From Acinetobacter sp. WCHA45 (GTDB taxonomy: Bacteria > Pseudomonadota > Gammaproteobacteria > Pseudomonadales > Moraxellaceae): DNA of 7,547 bases. The notes under the pieces are model-generated. The model saw nothing but the letters and a program-made list of their open reading frames with translations. It ran no database searches and was not told the origin of the DNA. Shown piece by piece: positions 1-5,146 of this stretch. Position 1 is the stretch's first letter; every line of letters starts with the position of its first letter. A program made the translations under genes and the position numbers. The stretch covers positions 1 to 7,547 of the forward strand of contig NZ_CP028556.1 in the NCBI RefSeq assembly GCF_002165255.2, given 5' to 3'.

Positions 1-58
1 TTGATAGATAATTTATCATTTAATTTTATTATCTTTTGTGTATAGTCTAATGATAAAT
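1..58. repeat. res-like repeat cluster (left end, continues 7507-7547)
   Basis: This segment repeats the vocabulary of the right end. TATCATTTAATTT (14-26) matches 7521-7533 exactly. GATAA (7-11) and TTATC (13-17) form an 11-base palindrome. ATAGTCTAATGATA (42-55) matches, with one mismatch, the sequence made by joining 7540-7547 to 1-6. If the molecule is circular, the two ends together form one cluster of about 100 bp between the resolvase and the + strand genes, the usual place for a resolution site. ATGATAAAT occurs at 50-58 and again at 121-129. Confidence 0.5.
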
Positions 59-233
59 TTTATGTATTTCAGGTTAACAAGTTGTATTTCTATTTACATA
101 GAAAAAAATATATTAAGCTTATGATAAATAAAATAAAAAAATCAAAATTTTAATTTTATAAGGGTACACTACAATCTAGATATATTCACGCGAGTATATA
201 AAAATTCCAATCATGACTAAATTGGAGTTAAAA
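59..233. promoter_or_regulatory. AT-rich upstream region of the microprotein operon
   Basis: No gene is seen here. A perfect hairpin has arms TTTCTAT (87-93) and ATAGAAA (98-104) around TTAC. A possible -10 is TACAAT at 170-175, without a good -35. At 181-200 there is an imperfect palindrome (8 of 10 pairs) with a CGCG core flanked by TATAT and ATATA, standing out in AT-rich DNA. It is a reasonable operator candidate for the downstream DNA-binding protein. The ribosome binding site GGAG at 224-227 is 6 bases before the ATG at 234. Confidence 0.4.
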
Positions 234-389
234 ATGACCTTTATTCATCTACATCTTTTGATAATTTTCTTTAAGCTTATCTCTTTATTCATTAGCCTTG
301 ATTTTGTAAGTGCGCTCATAACGATTTGCTTTACGCAGATGCTGATCATCATGTTTTTAATTACTCGCTTTGGAATGGAGGTTAAGTAA
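234..389 (+). CDS. Hydrophobic 51-aa membrane microprotein, function unknown
   Basis: The frame runs from ATG 234 to TAA 387-389 and encodes 51 residues. GGAG at 224-227 with a 6-base spacer is a clear ribosome binding site, which favours this start over the in-frame ATG at 213, which has none. The protein is strongly hydrophobic. One segment spans about residues 7-22, interrupted by Lys14, and a second spans about 24-44; Arg45, Glu49 and Lys51 make a short charged tail. That suggests one or two membrane-spanning helices in the inner membrane. The stop overlaps the start of the next gene as TAATG, so the two are probably translationally coupled and work together. I do not recognise the family. 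Small phage-type membrane proteins and type I toxins have similar size and composition, but nothing specific links it to either. Confidence 0.65.
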   Translation: MTFIHLHLLIIFFKLISLFISLDFVSALITICFTQMLIIMFLITRFGMEVK

Positions 390-1024
390 TGCAAATTTTT
401 GGTTCACTTCCTCCTGACTTAATCACTGACATTCTTAATCCATTTAGCGCAGGTAGGTTTACTGGTTTGCATATAGCAGCAATTAAATGCCTATTTGCGC
501 TTGGCTTAAAAAATAACTTCAAAACAAAAGAAGTCTCTTTGTCTCTACAGCAATTAAAGGATTTAACTGGTTTAAGTAAGCCAATGGTTATTAGAGGAAT
601 TAGAAGGTTAATTGAGCTGGGGATAGTTCTAAAGTTAGATCAAGATAAAACGAACATTGTGAACAAGTACAAGTTAGTTTTTACAGAACGTAGGTTTACT
701 AAAATTCCATATGCTCACTTACTAGATCGTTTGCCTTATTTTCCCAATAAAGGGATCTATGTTTTAACTGCTTTAAAGATCTATCTGATTTTGCTACAAG
801 TTAGAGAAAACAGCTCTAAGAAGGTGACGATTTCTTATTTTCGATTTTCTCATTATGGGATTAGTCGGAAGTATGTCAGTAAAGCCTTAGAGATTTTGAT
901 TACGAATGATCTAATCTCTATTTCCAGAGATGTGGATGAGAATGGTTGTTTTGTTAAGAGCTGTAATAACTATCTAATTAAAGGCTTAGTTTTAAGCCAA
1001 CCAGCAACGTCAATTGCTAGTTAG
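389..1024 (+). CDS. Tandem winged-helix DNA-binding protein, possible replication initiator or regulator
   Basis: This 211-aa protein starts at ATG 389. A strong TGGAGG at 376-381 lies 7 bases upstream, inside the end of the preceding microprotein gene, and the stop and start overlap by one base. Two similar modules can be read. The first spans about residues 27-97, with helix-turn-helix LSLQQLKDLTGLSKPMVIRG at 51-70 followed by a recognition-helix/wing pattern. The second spans about 123-196, with ISRKYVSKALEILITNDLIS at 158-177 and a wing after it. Each ends in a positively charged strand and a tyrosine-containing segment, which suggests internal duplication. Two winged helices in one chain is the layout of Rep_3-type plasmid initiators, but the sequence does not show recognisable Rep_3 motifs to me. 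A dimeric repressor is the main alternative. No catalytic residues are apparent. Confidence 0.75.
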   Translation: MQIFGSLPPDLITDILNPFSAGRFTGLHIAAIKCLFALGLKNNFKTKEVSLSLQQLKDLTGLSKPMVIRGIRRLIELGIVLKLDQDKTNIVNKYKLVFTERRFTKIPYAHLLDRLPYFPNKGIYVLTALKIYLILLQVRENSSKKVTISYFRFSHYGISRKYVSKALEILITNDLISISRDVDENGCFVKSCNNYLIKGLVLSQPATSIAS

Positions 1025-1032
1025 TTTTTTTT
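1003..1032 (+). terminator. Possible weak rho-independent terminator
   Basis: AGCAA (1003-1007) and TTGCT (1014-1018) form a 5-bp stem with a 6-base loop. A run of eight T follows at 1025-1032. The stem overlaps the last codons and stop of the tandem winged-helix gene. The stem is short, so efficiency is doubtful, but the T-run and position fit termination of the first operon. Confidence 0.4.
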
Positions 1033-1109
1033 CCTTCCTGAAGTAGAGCACTGGTTTTATTAATGATTTTCTATATTATGATTTCATAACATATAAAAGA
1101 GGGATGAAA

Positions 1110-1709
1110 ATGGGGTTCTTTGATTCAATATTTGGCGATGATTATAAGTTAATGAACTTTGAACGAAATGGGAGAGTTTTCTCATTCAAAGGGAAAATAC
1201 TTTTTGATTTTTCTTCAACTAAAATATATGAAACCGATAATGGACAGTTTTTGATTGTCTACAATTCAAATAAAGACTTTATAAGCACTAATTTCGATGG
1301 GCTTTTTCAGCATGAAACATTGATAAGCGGACAAAGGTTGGCAAAGGAATTTGCTATAAAGTTTGGGGTTGATTACTTCAACAAGTATTGCCGAACATAT
1401 GGGGGTACTCCACCAACTGTTGCTCATCTTTATCCTTCTAAAAGATCTGTTGGGCAGAATAATGATCGATATTATGAGTTAGTAATATTGAGTGCTCATA
1501 AAGCTATTAATTGTAATACGGAAGGTGAAAAACTCTATTTTCTTACAGACGGTTCATACTTTTTTGATGGTGGTTTACATATTAGTAGTGATGGTGAGCT
1601 ACTAGAAAATGCTGAACATATTAGATTTAAAGGCAGTAGTTCGCCATATATATCTGAGTTATTAGAAGTTTTTAATAAAAATGGTGTCCATCTCAAACAC
1701 TTGAAATAA
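1110..1709 (+). CDS. Orphan 199-aa protein with amphipathic N terminus
   Basis: I do not recognise this protein. An ATG at 1104 directly abuts the ribosome binding site GAGGG (1099-1103), so it cannot be used well. The in-frame ATG at 1110 has a 6-base spacer and is chosen, giving 199 residues. It begins MGFFDSIFG, a short amphipathic stretch of a type often seen at the start of small phage and plasmid proteins. The rest alternates short beta-rich stretches with a helical section at about 70-95. There is no signal peptide, no clear transmembrane helix, no helix-turn-helix and no paired cysteine motif. It stands alone between a T-rich region and the hairpin at 1725-1754, so it is probably its own transcription unit. 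It may be a cargo gene. Confidence 0.65.
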   Translation: MGFFDSIFGDDYKLMNFERNGRVFSFKGKILFDFSSTKIYETDNGQFLIVYNSNKDFISTNFDGLFQHETLISGQRLAKEFAIKFGVDYFNKYCRTYGGTPPTVAHLYPSKRSVGQNNDRYYELVILSAHKAINCNTEGEKLYFLTDGSYFFDGGLHISSDGELLENAEHIRFKGSSSPYISELLEVFNKNGVHLKHLK

Positions 1710-1724
1710 TTATTTTAGGAAGAT

Positions 1725-1754
1725 GCTTTGTAGGTATGACATGACTTACAGAGC
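1725..1754 (+). other. 11-bp RNA hairpin in the gap before the HTH gene
   Basis: GCTTTGTAGGT (1725-1735) can pair with ACTTACAGAGC (1744-1754) over all 11 positions if two G-U wobbles are allowed, around the 8-base loop ATGACATG. On the - strand the wobbles would become C-A mismatches, so the structure favours + strand RNA. It follows the 199-aa gene by 15 bases. There is no T-run after it, so it is not a standard terminator. It may stabilise the 3' end of that mRNA or bind protein. Confidence 0.45.
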
Positions 1755-1781
1755 AAACCTAATTCATATAGTACATGTTAA

Positions 1782-1824
1782 TTGATGTATATTATTGTTC
1801 ATTAGAATATAACAGTAGTGAACA
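1782..1824 (+). promoter_or_regulatory. Candidate promoter/operator of the HTH/coiled-coil gene
   Basis: TTGATG (1782-1787) is a possible -35, with AT-rich -10 candidates at 1803-1813 (TAGAAT, TATAAC), though spacing is not ideal. TGTTCA (1796-1801) and TGAACA (1819-1824) form an exact inverted repeat separated by 17 bases, bracketing the -10 area and ending three bases before the ATG. Such placement fits autorepression by the downstream helix-turn-helix protein. That is inference. Confidence 0.35.
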
Positions 1825-1827
1825 TCT

Positions 1828-2241
1828 ATGAGCAATATTTCAATTAATCAGGCAAGTAAACTGTTCAAGGTTAGCCGTAATACTATCTATGCTCGCATTA
1901 AGAAAGGTGAGATAACCAAAAACAGCGATGGTAATGTTTCTGTTCAAGATATGATGCGTTTATTTGGAAATAAGGCAGATAAGAAAGCGACAGAACAGGC
2001 TGTCAGTGAGCTATTGAACACTGTAAATAATACTGAGCAGTTAATTGAGCAACCTAAAAGCAATAATGAACAGCTTTTACAGCAAAAAATTGAACAATTG
2101 GAAGGACAAGTTGAACAACTTGAAAAGCAATTAGAGTACGTCAAAGCAAACGAAGCTTGGCTTAAACAGCAATTAGATCAGAAGCTCATAGAACATAAGA
2201 ATCATGAAAAGAAAGGGCTGTTAGGTCGTTTATTTGGATAA
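1828..2241 (+). CDS. HTH/coiled-coil plasmid DNA-binding protein
   Basis: The 137-aa product has a MerR/excisionase-like helix-turn-helix at about residues 5-28, with INQASKLFKVSRNTIYARIK as its core. A polar linker follows, then a long Gln/Glu/Leu-rich coiled coil at about 80-125 containing heptad-like runs of EQLEGQVEQLEKQLE. It ends in GLLGRLFG, a short amphipathic tail. The layout is that of the small DNA-binding proteins found next to rep on many Acinetobacter plasmids and is reminiscent of KfrA-type coiled-coil proteins. It probably dimerises and binds near its own promoter or the origin, affecting replication or segregation. Here it precedes the toxin-antitoxin pair and lies 920 bases from the replicase, rather than directly after a rep gene. 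The start ATG 1828 lacks a strong ribosome binding site, but the helix-turn-helix begins at once, so a later start is unlikely. Confidence 0.8.
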   Translation: MSNISINQASKLFKVSRNTIYARIKKGEITKNSDGNVSVQDMMRLFGNKADKKATEQAVSELLNTVNNTEQLIEQPKSNNEQLLQQKIEQLEGQVEQLEKQLEYVKANEAWLKQQLDQKLIEHKNHEKKGLLGRLFG

Positions 2242-2257
2242 GGTGTGTCATACCCAG

Positions 2258-2307
2258 ACCTAAACTATGCTATATTTTAGGTGTTAAAAGGTATTACCTT
2301 TGGAGGT
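2258..2307 (+). promoter_or_regulatory. Toxin-antitoxin promoter and operator
   Basis: Two inverted repeats occupy the gap before the antitoxin. ACCTAAA (2258-2264) pairs with TTTAGGT (2276-2282), and AAAGGT (2287-2292) pairs with ACCTTT (2296-2301). An extended -10, TGCTATATT (2268-2276), lies inside the first repeat, so a bound repressor would cover the promoter. The ribosome binding site GGAGGT at 2302-2307 touches the second repeat and lies 5 bases before the ATG. This fits the usual autorepression of such operons by the antitoxin or the toxin-antitoxin complex. Confidence 0.6.
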
Positions 2308-2312
2308 AAAAC

Positions 2313-2624
2313 ATGCCATCAACTACTCAAGCATCTAATGCACCTAAACCTAGTGGCATCACATCGGTAAAACTAGGACACAGAAAGCACGTATTAGCCC
2401 AAATTGCTGAATTAAAGCAAAGAACTGTACATAGCCTAGTGGTTGAAGCTGTGGACGCTTATATTGCTCAAATGCAAGCAAAAATGGAATATGAAGCTCA
2501 AGCTATACGTTCTTTTGAGAATTACCAACAAACAGGCTTGCATGTAACGCATGACGAGCTACAGGCTTGGGCAGACAGTTTAACCAGTGATACGCCTTTA
2601 GAAGCTCCAACATGCCACAAGTAG
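2313..2624 (+). CDS. ParD/CopG-like ribbon-helix-helix antitoxin
   Basis: This 103-aa protein is the antitoxin of a type II pair. Residues 15-21 (GITSVKL) read as the DNA-binding strand of a ribbon-helix-helix fold, followed by helices at about 24-35 and 38-57. The C-terminal part (about 60-90) contains RSFENYQQTGLHVTHDELQAW, typical of the toxin-binding tail of ParD-like antitoxins that pair with ParE-fold toxins. It should dimerise, bind the two inverted repeats just upstream, and neutralise the toxin. The first 14 residues are Ser/Thr/Pro-rich and probably disordered. A strong GGAGGT precedes the ATG by 5 bases. The 3' end overlaps the toxin gene by 13 bases, giving translational coupling. 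The family assignment rests on pattern recognition. Confidence 0.88.
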   Translation: MPSTTQASNAPKPSGITSVKLGHRKHVLAQIAELKQRTVHSLVVEAVDAYIAQMQAKMEYEAQAIRSFENYQQTGLHVTHDELQAWADSLTSDTPLEAPTCHK

Positions 2625-2920
2625 TTTATACCGAAGAATCTAAACAAGATTTAGTGCGTTTTGCTAATTTTTTGGTAGCAAATGAAGCAAAGGAACAGGC
2701 AAAAGCGGTAATCACTGTTATTTTGTCGAACGTGAAAAAGTTAGAAGAATTTCCCTTAATTGGGCGAATATATCCAATTGAGAATAAGGATTTTAGAGAA
2801 CTTAAAATTAAATATGGCAGTAGTGGCTATGTTTGTTTGTACTCTTTCGATCCAATAACCGACATTGTTTTAGTCCACGCTTTTAGACATCAAAGAGAAT
2901 TAGGATATTCCGCTTTCTAA
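2612..2920 (+). CDS. ParE-like toxin of the RelE/ParE superfamily
   Basis: The 102-aa product has the compact ParE/RelE layout: a first strand VVYTEESKQDL, two long helices at about 9-47, the LEEFPLIGRIYP turn at 44-55, then strands with REL (62-64), YVCLYSF (73-79) and DIVLVHAFRHQRE (84-96). ParE proteins inhibit DNA gyrase, while RelE-type members cleave mRNA. The absence of an obvious RelE catalytic set and the Pro-Leu-Ile-Gly-Arg turn favour the ParE side, but the target cannot be settled from sequence alone. The start ATG 2612 lies inside the antitoxin gene in another frame, with only a weak ribosome binding site, as expected for a toxin made by coupling at a level below its antitoxin. 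The pair likely kills plasmid-free cells. Confidence 0.88.
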   Translation: MPQVVYTEESKQDLVRFANFLVANEAKEQAKAVITVILSNVKKLEEFPLIGRIYPIENKDFRELKIKYGSSGYVCLYSFDPITDIVLVHAFRHQRELGYSAF

Positions 2921-2941
2921 TGATGCCAGTGGATAGATAAG

Positions 2942-3101
2942 GAGCTTTTCACGGTTATCTGAATAATTAACCGTTAGAAATTTCTTATCTGCATAGAATT
3001 ATGATACAAATATTTTAGACATGAAAAAGCCCGTATTTCTTCCCTCGCCAAAGTTTAGAAATACAGGCTTGAATCCTTAAATCATATGAACCGTGAAGCT
3101 C
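2942..3101 (+). promoter_or_regulatory. Structured leader upstream of rep with alternative pairings
   Basis: ACGGTTA (2951-2957) pairs with TAACCGT (2968-2974); TTTC/GAAA can extend the stem past a 2-base bulge. The same left arm, read as GAGCTTTTCACGGTT (2942-2956), also pairs with AACCGTGAAGCTC (3089-3101) apart from a TT bulge. The second pairing would enclose the antisense target hairpin (3027-3070). The two structures exclude each other, which resembles an attenuator or translation switch. The long pairing needs a transcript that starts upstream of 2942, for example read-through from the toxin-antitoxin operon. No convincing dedicated rep promoter was found; TATGAT at 2999-3004 is a possible -10. 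Confidence 0.45.
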
Positions 3102-3110
3102 ATACAATCT
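3024..3110 (-). ncRNA. Antisense RNA controlling rep (RNAI-like)
   Basis: Read on the - strand, arms 3070-3057 and 3040-3027 form a 14-bp stem with one mismatch and a 16-base loop. A run of five T (3028-3024) follows, giving a rho-independent terminator. The loop contains TTGGCG. As I recall, UUGGCG is the recognition loop of antisense RNAs of IncI/IncB-type plasmids, and ColE2-type plasmids also regulate rep with a short antisense RNA against the leader. The expected transcript is about 85-90 nt from the promoter at 3118-3145. It would pair with the rep leader 50-140 bases before the start codon and limit Rep synthesis, setting copy number and incompatibility. The start is estimated. Confidence 0.6.
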
Positions 3111-3117
3111 GAGAATA

Positions 3118-3145
3118 ATAATACAGGTTGTTTGAGCATTTGCAA
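3118..3145 (-). promoter_or_regulatory. Promoter of the antisense RNA
   Basis: On the - strand, TTGCAA (3145-3140) and TATTAT (3123-3118) lie 16 bases apart. This is a good -10 and a fair -35. Transcription would begin near 3110 and run into the terminator hairpin at 3070-3024. Confidence 0.5.
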
Positions 3146-3161
3146 ACAGTGAAGTTATGCA

Positions 3162-4115
3162 ATGCAACAATTATCATTAGGCTTAGAACAATTTACAGGC
3201 AATCTTCCCAACAAGCCCTATTGCTCAGACAATATGGATTTCGGGTTACAGATTCGTCCTAAGCATTTAGCTTTGCTTAAACGCTATATTCAGCCTAATC
3301 ACCCCTATTACACGCATTTCTTTGTTTTTGATTTGGACTATCCAACAGCATACATTGATTTCTTTTATTCAATGGTAGGCGTACCAGTTCCTAATTTAAT
3401 CGTAGAGAATCCAGAAAATGGACATGCTCACTACGTCTATCAGCTAAAAACTCCTATCTATCACACTAATGCAAGCAACGATAAGCCCATAAAGTACGGT
3501 AATGCTGTCTATTTGGCTCTTAGATCTGTATTGAATGCAGATATTAGTTACAGCGGACTTATTACTAAAAACGCTGTACATAAGCATTGGCGTACCCATG
3601 TTTTACGTGAACAACCTTACACACTTGATCAGCTTTCTGAACGCTTAGACTTAACAACAAGGCAAATCAATAAACAAATCAAAGTTGATGAAGCTGTAGG
3701 GCTTGGTCGCAACTGCTGTGTGTTCCATACAGTACGACATTGGGCTTATGTTGAGGTGCGACAATATCGAGGTCGAGATAACAAGTTCAATCAGTGGCTT
3801 GAATCAGTCATTGCTCAATGCTGTTCAATCAATGCTCAATTCACTGATCCATTGCAGTACAACGAAGTGAAAGGCATTGCTAAATCTATTGCTCGTTGGG
3901 TATGGAAACGTGATGGCTACGCTTACCAAGAGTTTATTGATCGTCAGACACGTAAAGGGCAGTTAGGTGGTAAAGCTAAAGCTGAAGCATATAACGCTAA
4001 ACGTGCTCAAGCAGTACGTTTGAAGGGTAAAGGTTTAAACAATACACAGATAGCAAAACAGCTTGGTGTAGCTCGTTATACAGTGATTCGTTGGCTTGAT
4101 GGGGTGTCACAATAG
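3162..4115 (+). CDS. rep: ColE2-type primase-replicase (Replicase / PriCT_1)
   Basis: This 317-aa protein is the replication initiator. In this family it binds the origin, makes a short primer there, and hands over to host DNA polymerase I. The N-terminal Replicase domain spans about residues 30-165 and carries the acidic FVFDLDYP segment (54-61; Asp57 and Asp59) and NPENGHAHYVYQL (83-95). A PriCT_1 domain follows at about 180-248 (VGLGRNCCVFHTVRHWAY). The C terminus has a helix-turn-helix at about 294-314 (NTQIAKQLGVARYTVIRWL), probably for origin binding. Length is close to the usual ~300 aa. The start ATG 3162 has only a weak GAAG upstream. As I recall, ColE2 rep also lacks a standard ribosome binding site and depends on leader structure. 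A second ATG at 3157 is out of frame. Regulation is expected through the antisense RNA at 3024-3110. Confidence 0.92.
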   Translation: MQQLSLGLEQFTGNLPNKPYCSDNMDFGLQIRPKHLALLKRYIQPNHPYYTHFFVFDLDYPTAYIDFFYSMVGVPVPNLIVENPENGHAHYVYQLKTPIYHTNASNDKPIKYGNAVYLALRSVLNADISYSGLITKNAVHKHWRTHVLREQPYTLDQLSERLDLTTRQINKQIKVDEAVGLGRNCCVFHTVRHWAYVEVRQYRGRDNKFNQWLESVIAQCCSINAQFTDPLQYNEVKGIAKSIARWVWKRDGYAYQEFIDRQTRKGQLGGKAKAEAYNAKRAQAVRLKGKGLNNTQIAKQLGVARYTVIRWLDGVSQ

Positions 4116-4165
4116 CCTAAATCAGATATTAGCCCTTTGGGCTGTTTCTAGCGTTTCGCTGTGTT
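4113..4165 (+). other. Candidate ColE2-like replication origin just after rep
   Basis: Directly after the rep stop the sequence reads AGCCTAAATCAGATATT (4114-4130), then a TTT-loop hairpin AGCCC/GGGCT (4131-4143), then another TTT-loop hairpin AGCG/CGCT (4150-4160). From memory, the minimal ColE2 origin lies at the same place and has AGCC, ATCAGATAA and a GC-rich CCCTTTTGG-like block in the same order. The agreement of order and position is good, but no alignment was run. The first hairpin might also act as a weak rep terminator, though no T-run of length follows it. Confidence 0.5.
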
Positions 4166-4199
4166 GCTATTCCATTACTTGTTTTCTTATTTTGCGGAA

Positions 4200-4221
4200 C
4201 GGTGGAAACAGCTTTCAACCG
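4200..4221. repeat. Inverted repeat downstream of the candidate origin
   Basis: CGGTGGAAA (4200-4208) and TTTCAACCG (4213-4221) are complementary at 8 of 9 positions around CAGC. This hairpin is more GC-rich than its surroundings and lies about 60 bases after the origin-like segment. It could be a single-strand initiation or protein-binding site. No specific function is shown. Confidence 0.45.
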
Positions 4222-4677
4222 ACTGAAGATTTTAATTCTCAATGAGAGTCACAGAGGGCGTGGAGTATTTTATTACTTTTTTCTTGCCTGAAATATGCTT
4301 ATGTCTAATTGACAAACTTTTAAAAAACAATTATTTATATATAAATAATATAATAGAAAGTAATAAAATTATTTTAGTAACATCTTACACAATCTGTTTT
4401 CTTTTCTAGAATTTCAATAGAACGCTAGTGTGACCATCTATTCTTTCGTTCACACATACTTTTTGTCCACACTAATTCTTCTTATGTAATGTTTATTAAA
4501 TTCACAATGGAAAGAGAGCGGAGCTTTAAAAAAAATACCTCTGCCTGAAACGGAGCATTTATTTTAAAGGGTGGGGGCTCAACAGCTTTATCCCCTACCA
4601 TTTGTGAAGGTACTTCAAATAATACCTAGTATGTGTTCTTAGCCTTGTGAAAAAAATTATCTGAAATTATGATTTTA
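4222..4677. other. Gene-free region with palindrome and hairpins
   Basis: No credible gene is present. TTGACA at 4309-4314 looks like a -35. A perfect 20-bp palindrome occupies 4330-4349, made only of A and T. TAGTGTG (4426-4432) can pair with CACACTA (4468-4474), or its GTGTGA with TCACAC (4450-4455). CGGAGC occurs at 4519-4524 and 4551-4556. GGTGGGGG (4570-4577) pairs with CCCCTACC (4592-4599) with one mismatch, an unusually GC-rich hairpin here. Such secondary structure is common at origins of plasmid replication or transfer, but no recognised nic site was found. Confidence 0.4.
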
Positions 4678-4788
4678 CTAATGTTGCTTTAAAAGCTCCT
4701 CATTTGCTTTTACAGCTCGTTTAAGTATTTGTGGTGCAAGTGCATGGGTGTTGCATCTATCATTTAACCTGAGCGATTCTGTGAGCAT
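4678..4788 (-). CDS. Possible 36-aa small protein or gene remnant
   Basis: On the - strand an open frame runs from ATG 4788 to TAG 4678-4680 and gives 36 residues, with the helical stretch APQILKRAVKANEELLKQ near its end. Composition looks protein-like: mixed charge, Ala/Leu/Lys-rich, no stop-adjacent low complexity. The surrounding frames do not look coding. The open frame extends only 13 codons upstream of the ATG before a stop, and there is no clear ribosome binding site, so expression is uncertain. It could be the C-terminal remnant of a lost gene. I do not recognise it. Confidence 0.25.
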   Translation of the reverse strand: MLTESLRLNDRCNTHALAPQILKRAVKANEELLKQH

Positions 4789-4901
4789 CAAAGAATGGTT
4801 GTGATTCCGTTTTGTGTGCTGTGTAAATTAAAAAGATATACGAATCAACAAATGAGACATTTATTTTATGTTGGTTATTATTCCTAACTGATTGTTATAT
4901 A

Positions 4902-4930
4902 TTGACATTTTTGTTAATTTAATATAATAT
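4902..4930 (+). promoter_or_regulatory. Candidate promoter of the Gp2 operon
   Basis: TTGACA (4902-4907) is a consensus -35. TAATAT (4925-4930) follows after 17 bases, and TATAAT (4923-4928) after 15. If used, the leader to the Gp2 start would be a little over 300 bases and would include the whole repeat array. AT-rich DNA makes chance matches likely, so the call is moderate. Confidence 0.35.
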
Positions 4931-5146
4931 ATCAAAATATAAGTAAACATTAAGTTTCTGAAATAATATTTATGTAAGTTATAGAAATATAACAATATTT
5001 TTCATAAAATGACATTAATAAAAAAATAAACCCAATTTAAATCAATGATTTTTAATTCTCTGTTTTTTAAAAAAACATGCCCTTAACATAATCGGTATAA
5101 GGCTTTAACACATATCAAAATAAATTTGGTTAAACCTACAGATCTA

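Noticed and set aside
1761..1783. Second possible pdif-like site
   Set aside because: ATTCATATA and ATGTTAATT resemble XerC and XerD arms but are only about two to four bases apart instead of six with full 11-base arms.
1944..2144. 66-aa open frame on the - strand
   Set aside because: It is antisense to the coiled-coil part of the HTH gene; its Ser/Cys-rich composition is the complement of repeated Gln/Glu/Leu codons and it has no ribosome binding site.
5090..5117. Possible XerC/XerD (pdif-like) site
   Set aside because: TTAACATAA matches a XerD half site, but the expected XerC half six bases away matches at only about 5 of 11 positions. No second dif-like site was found.
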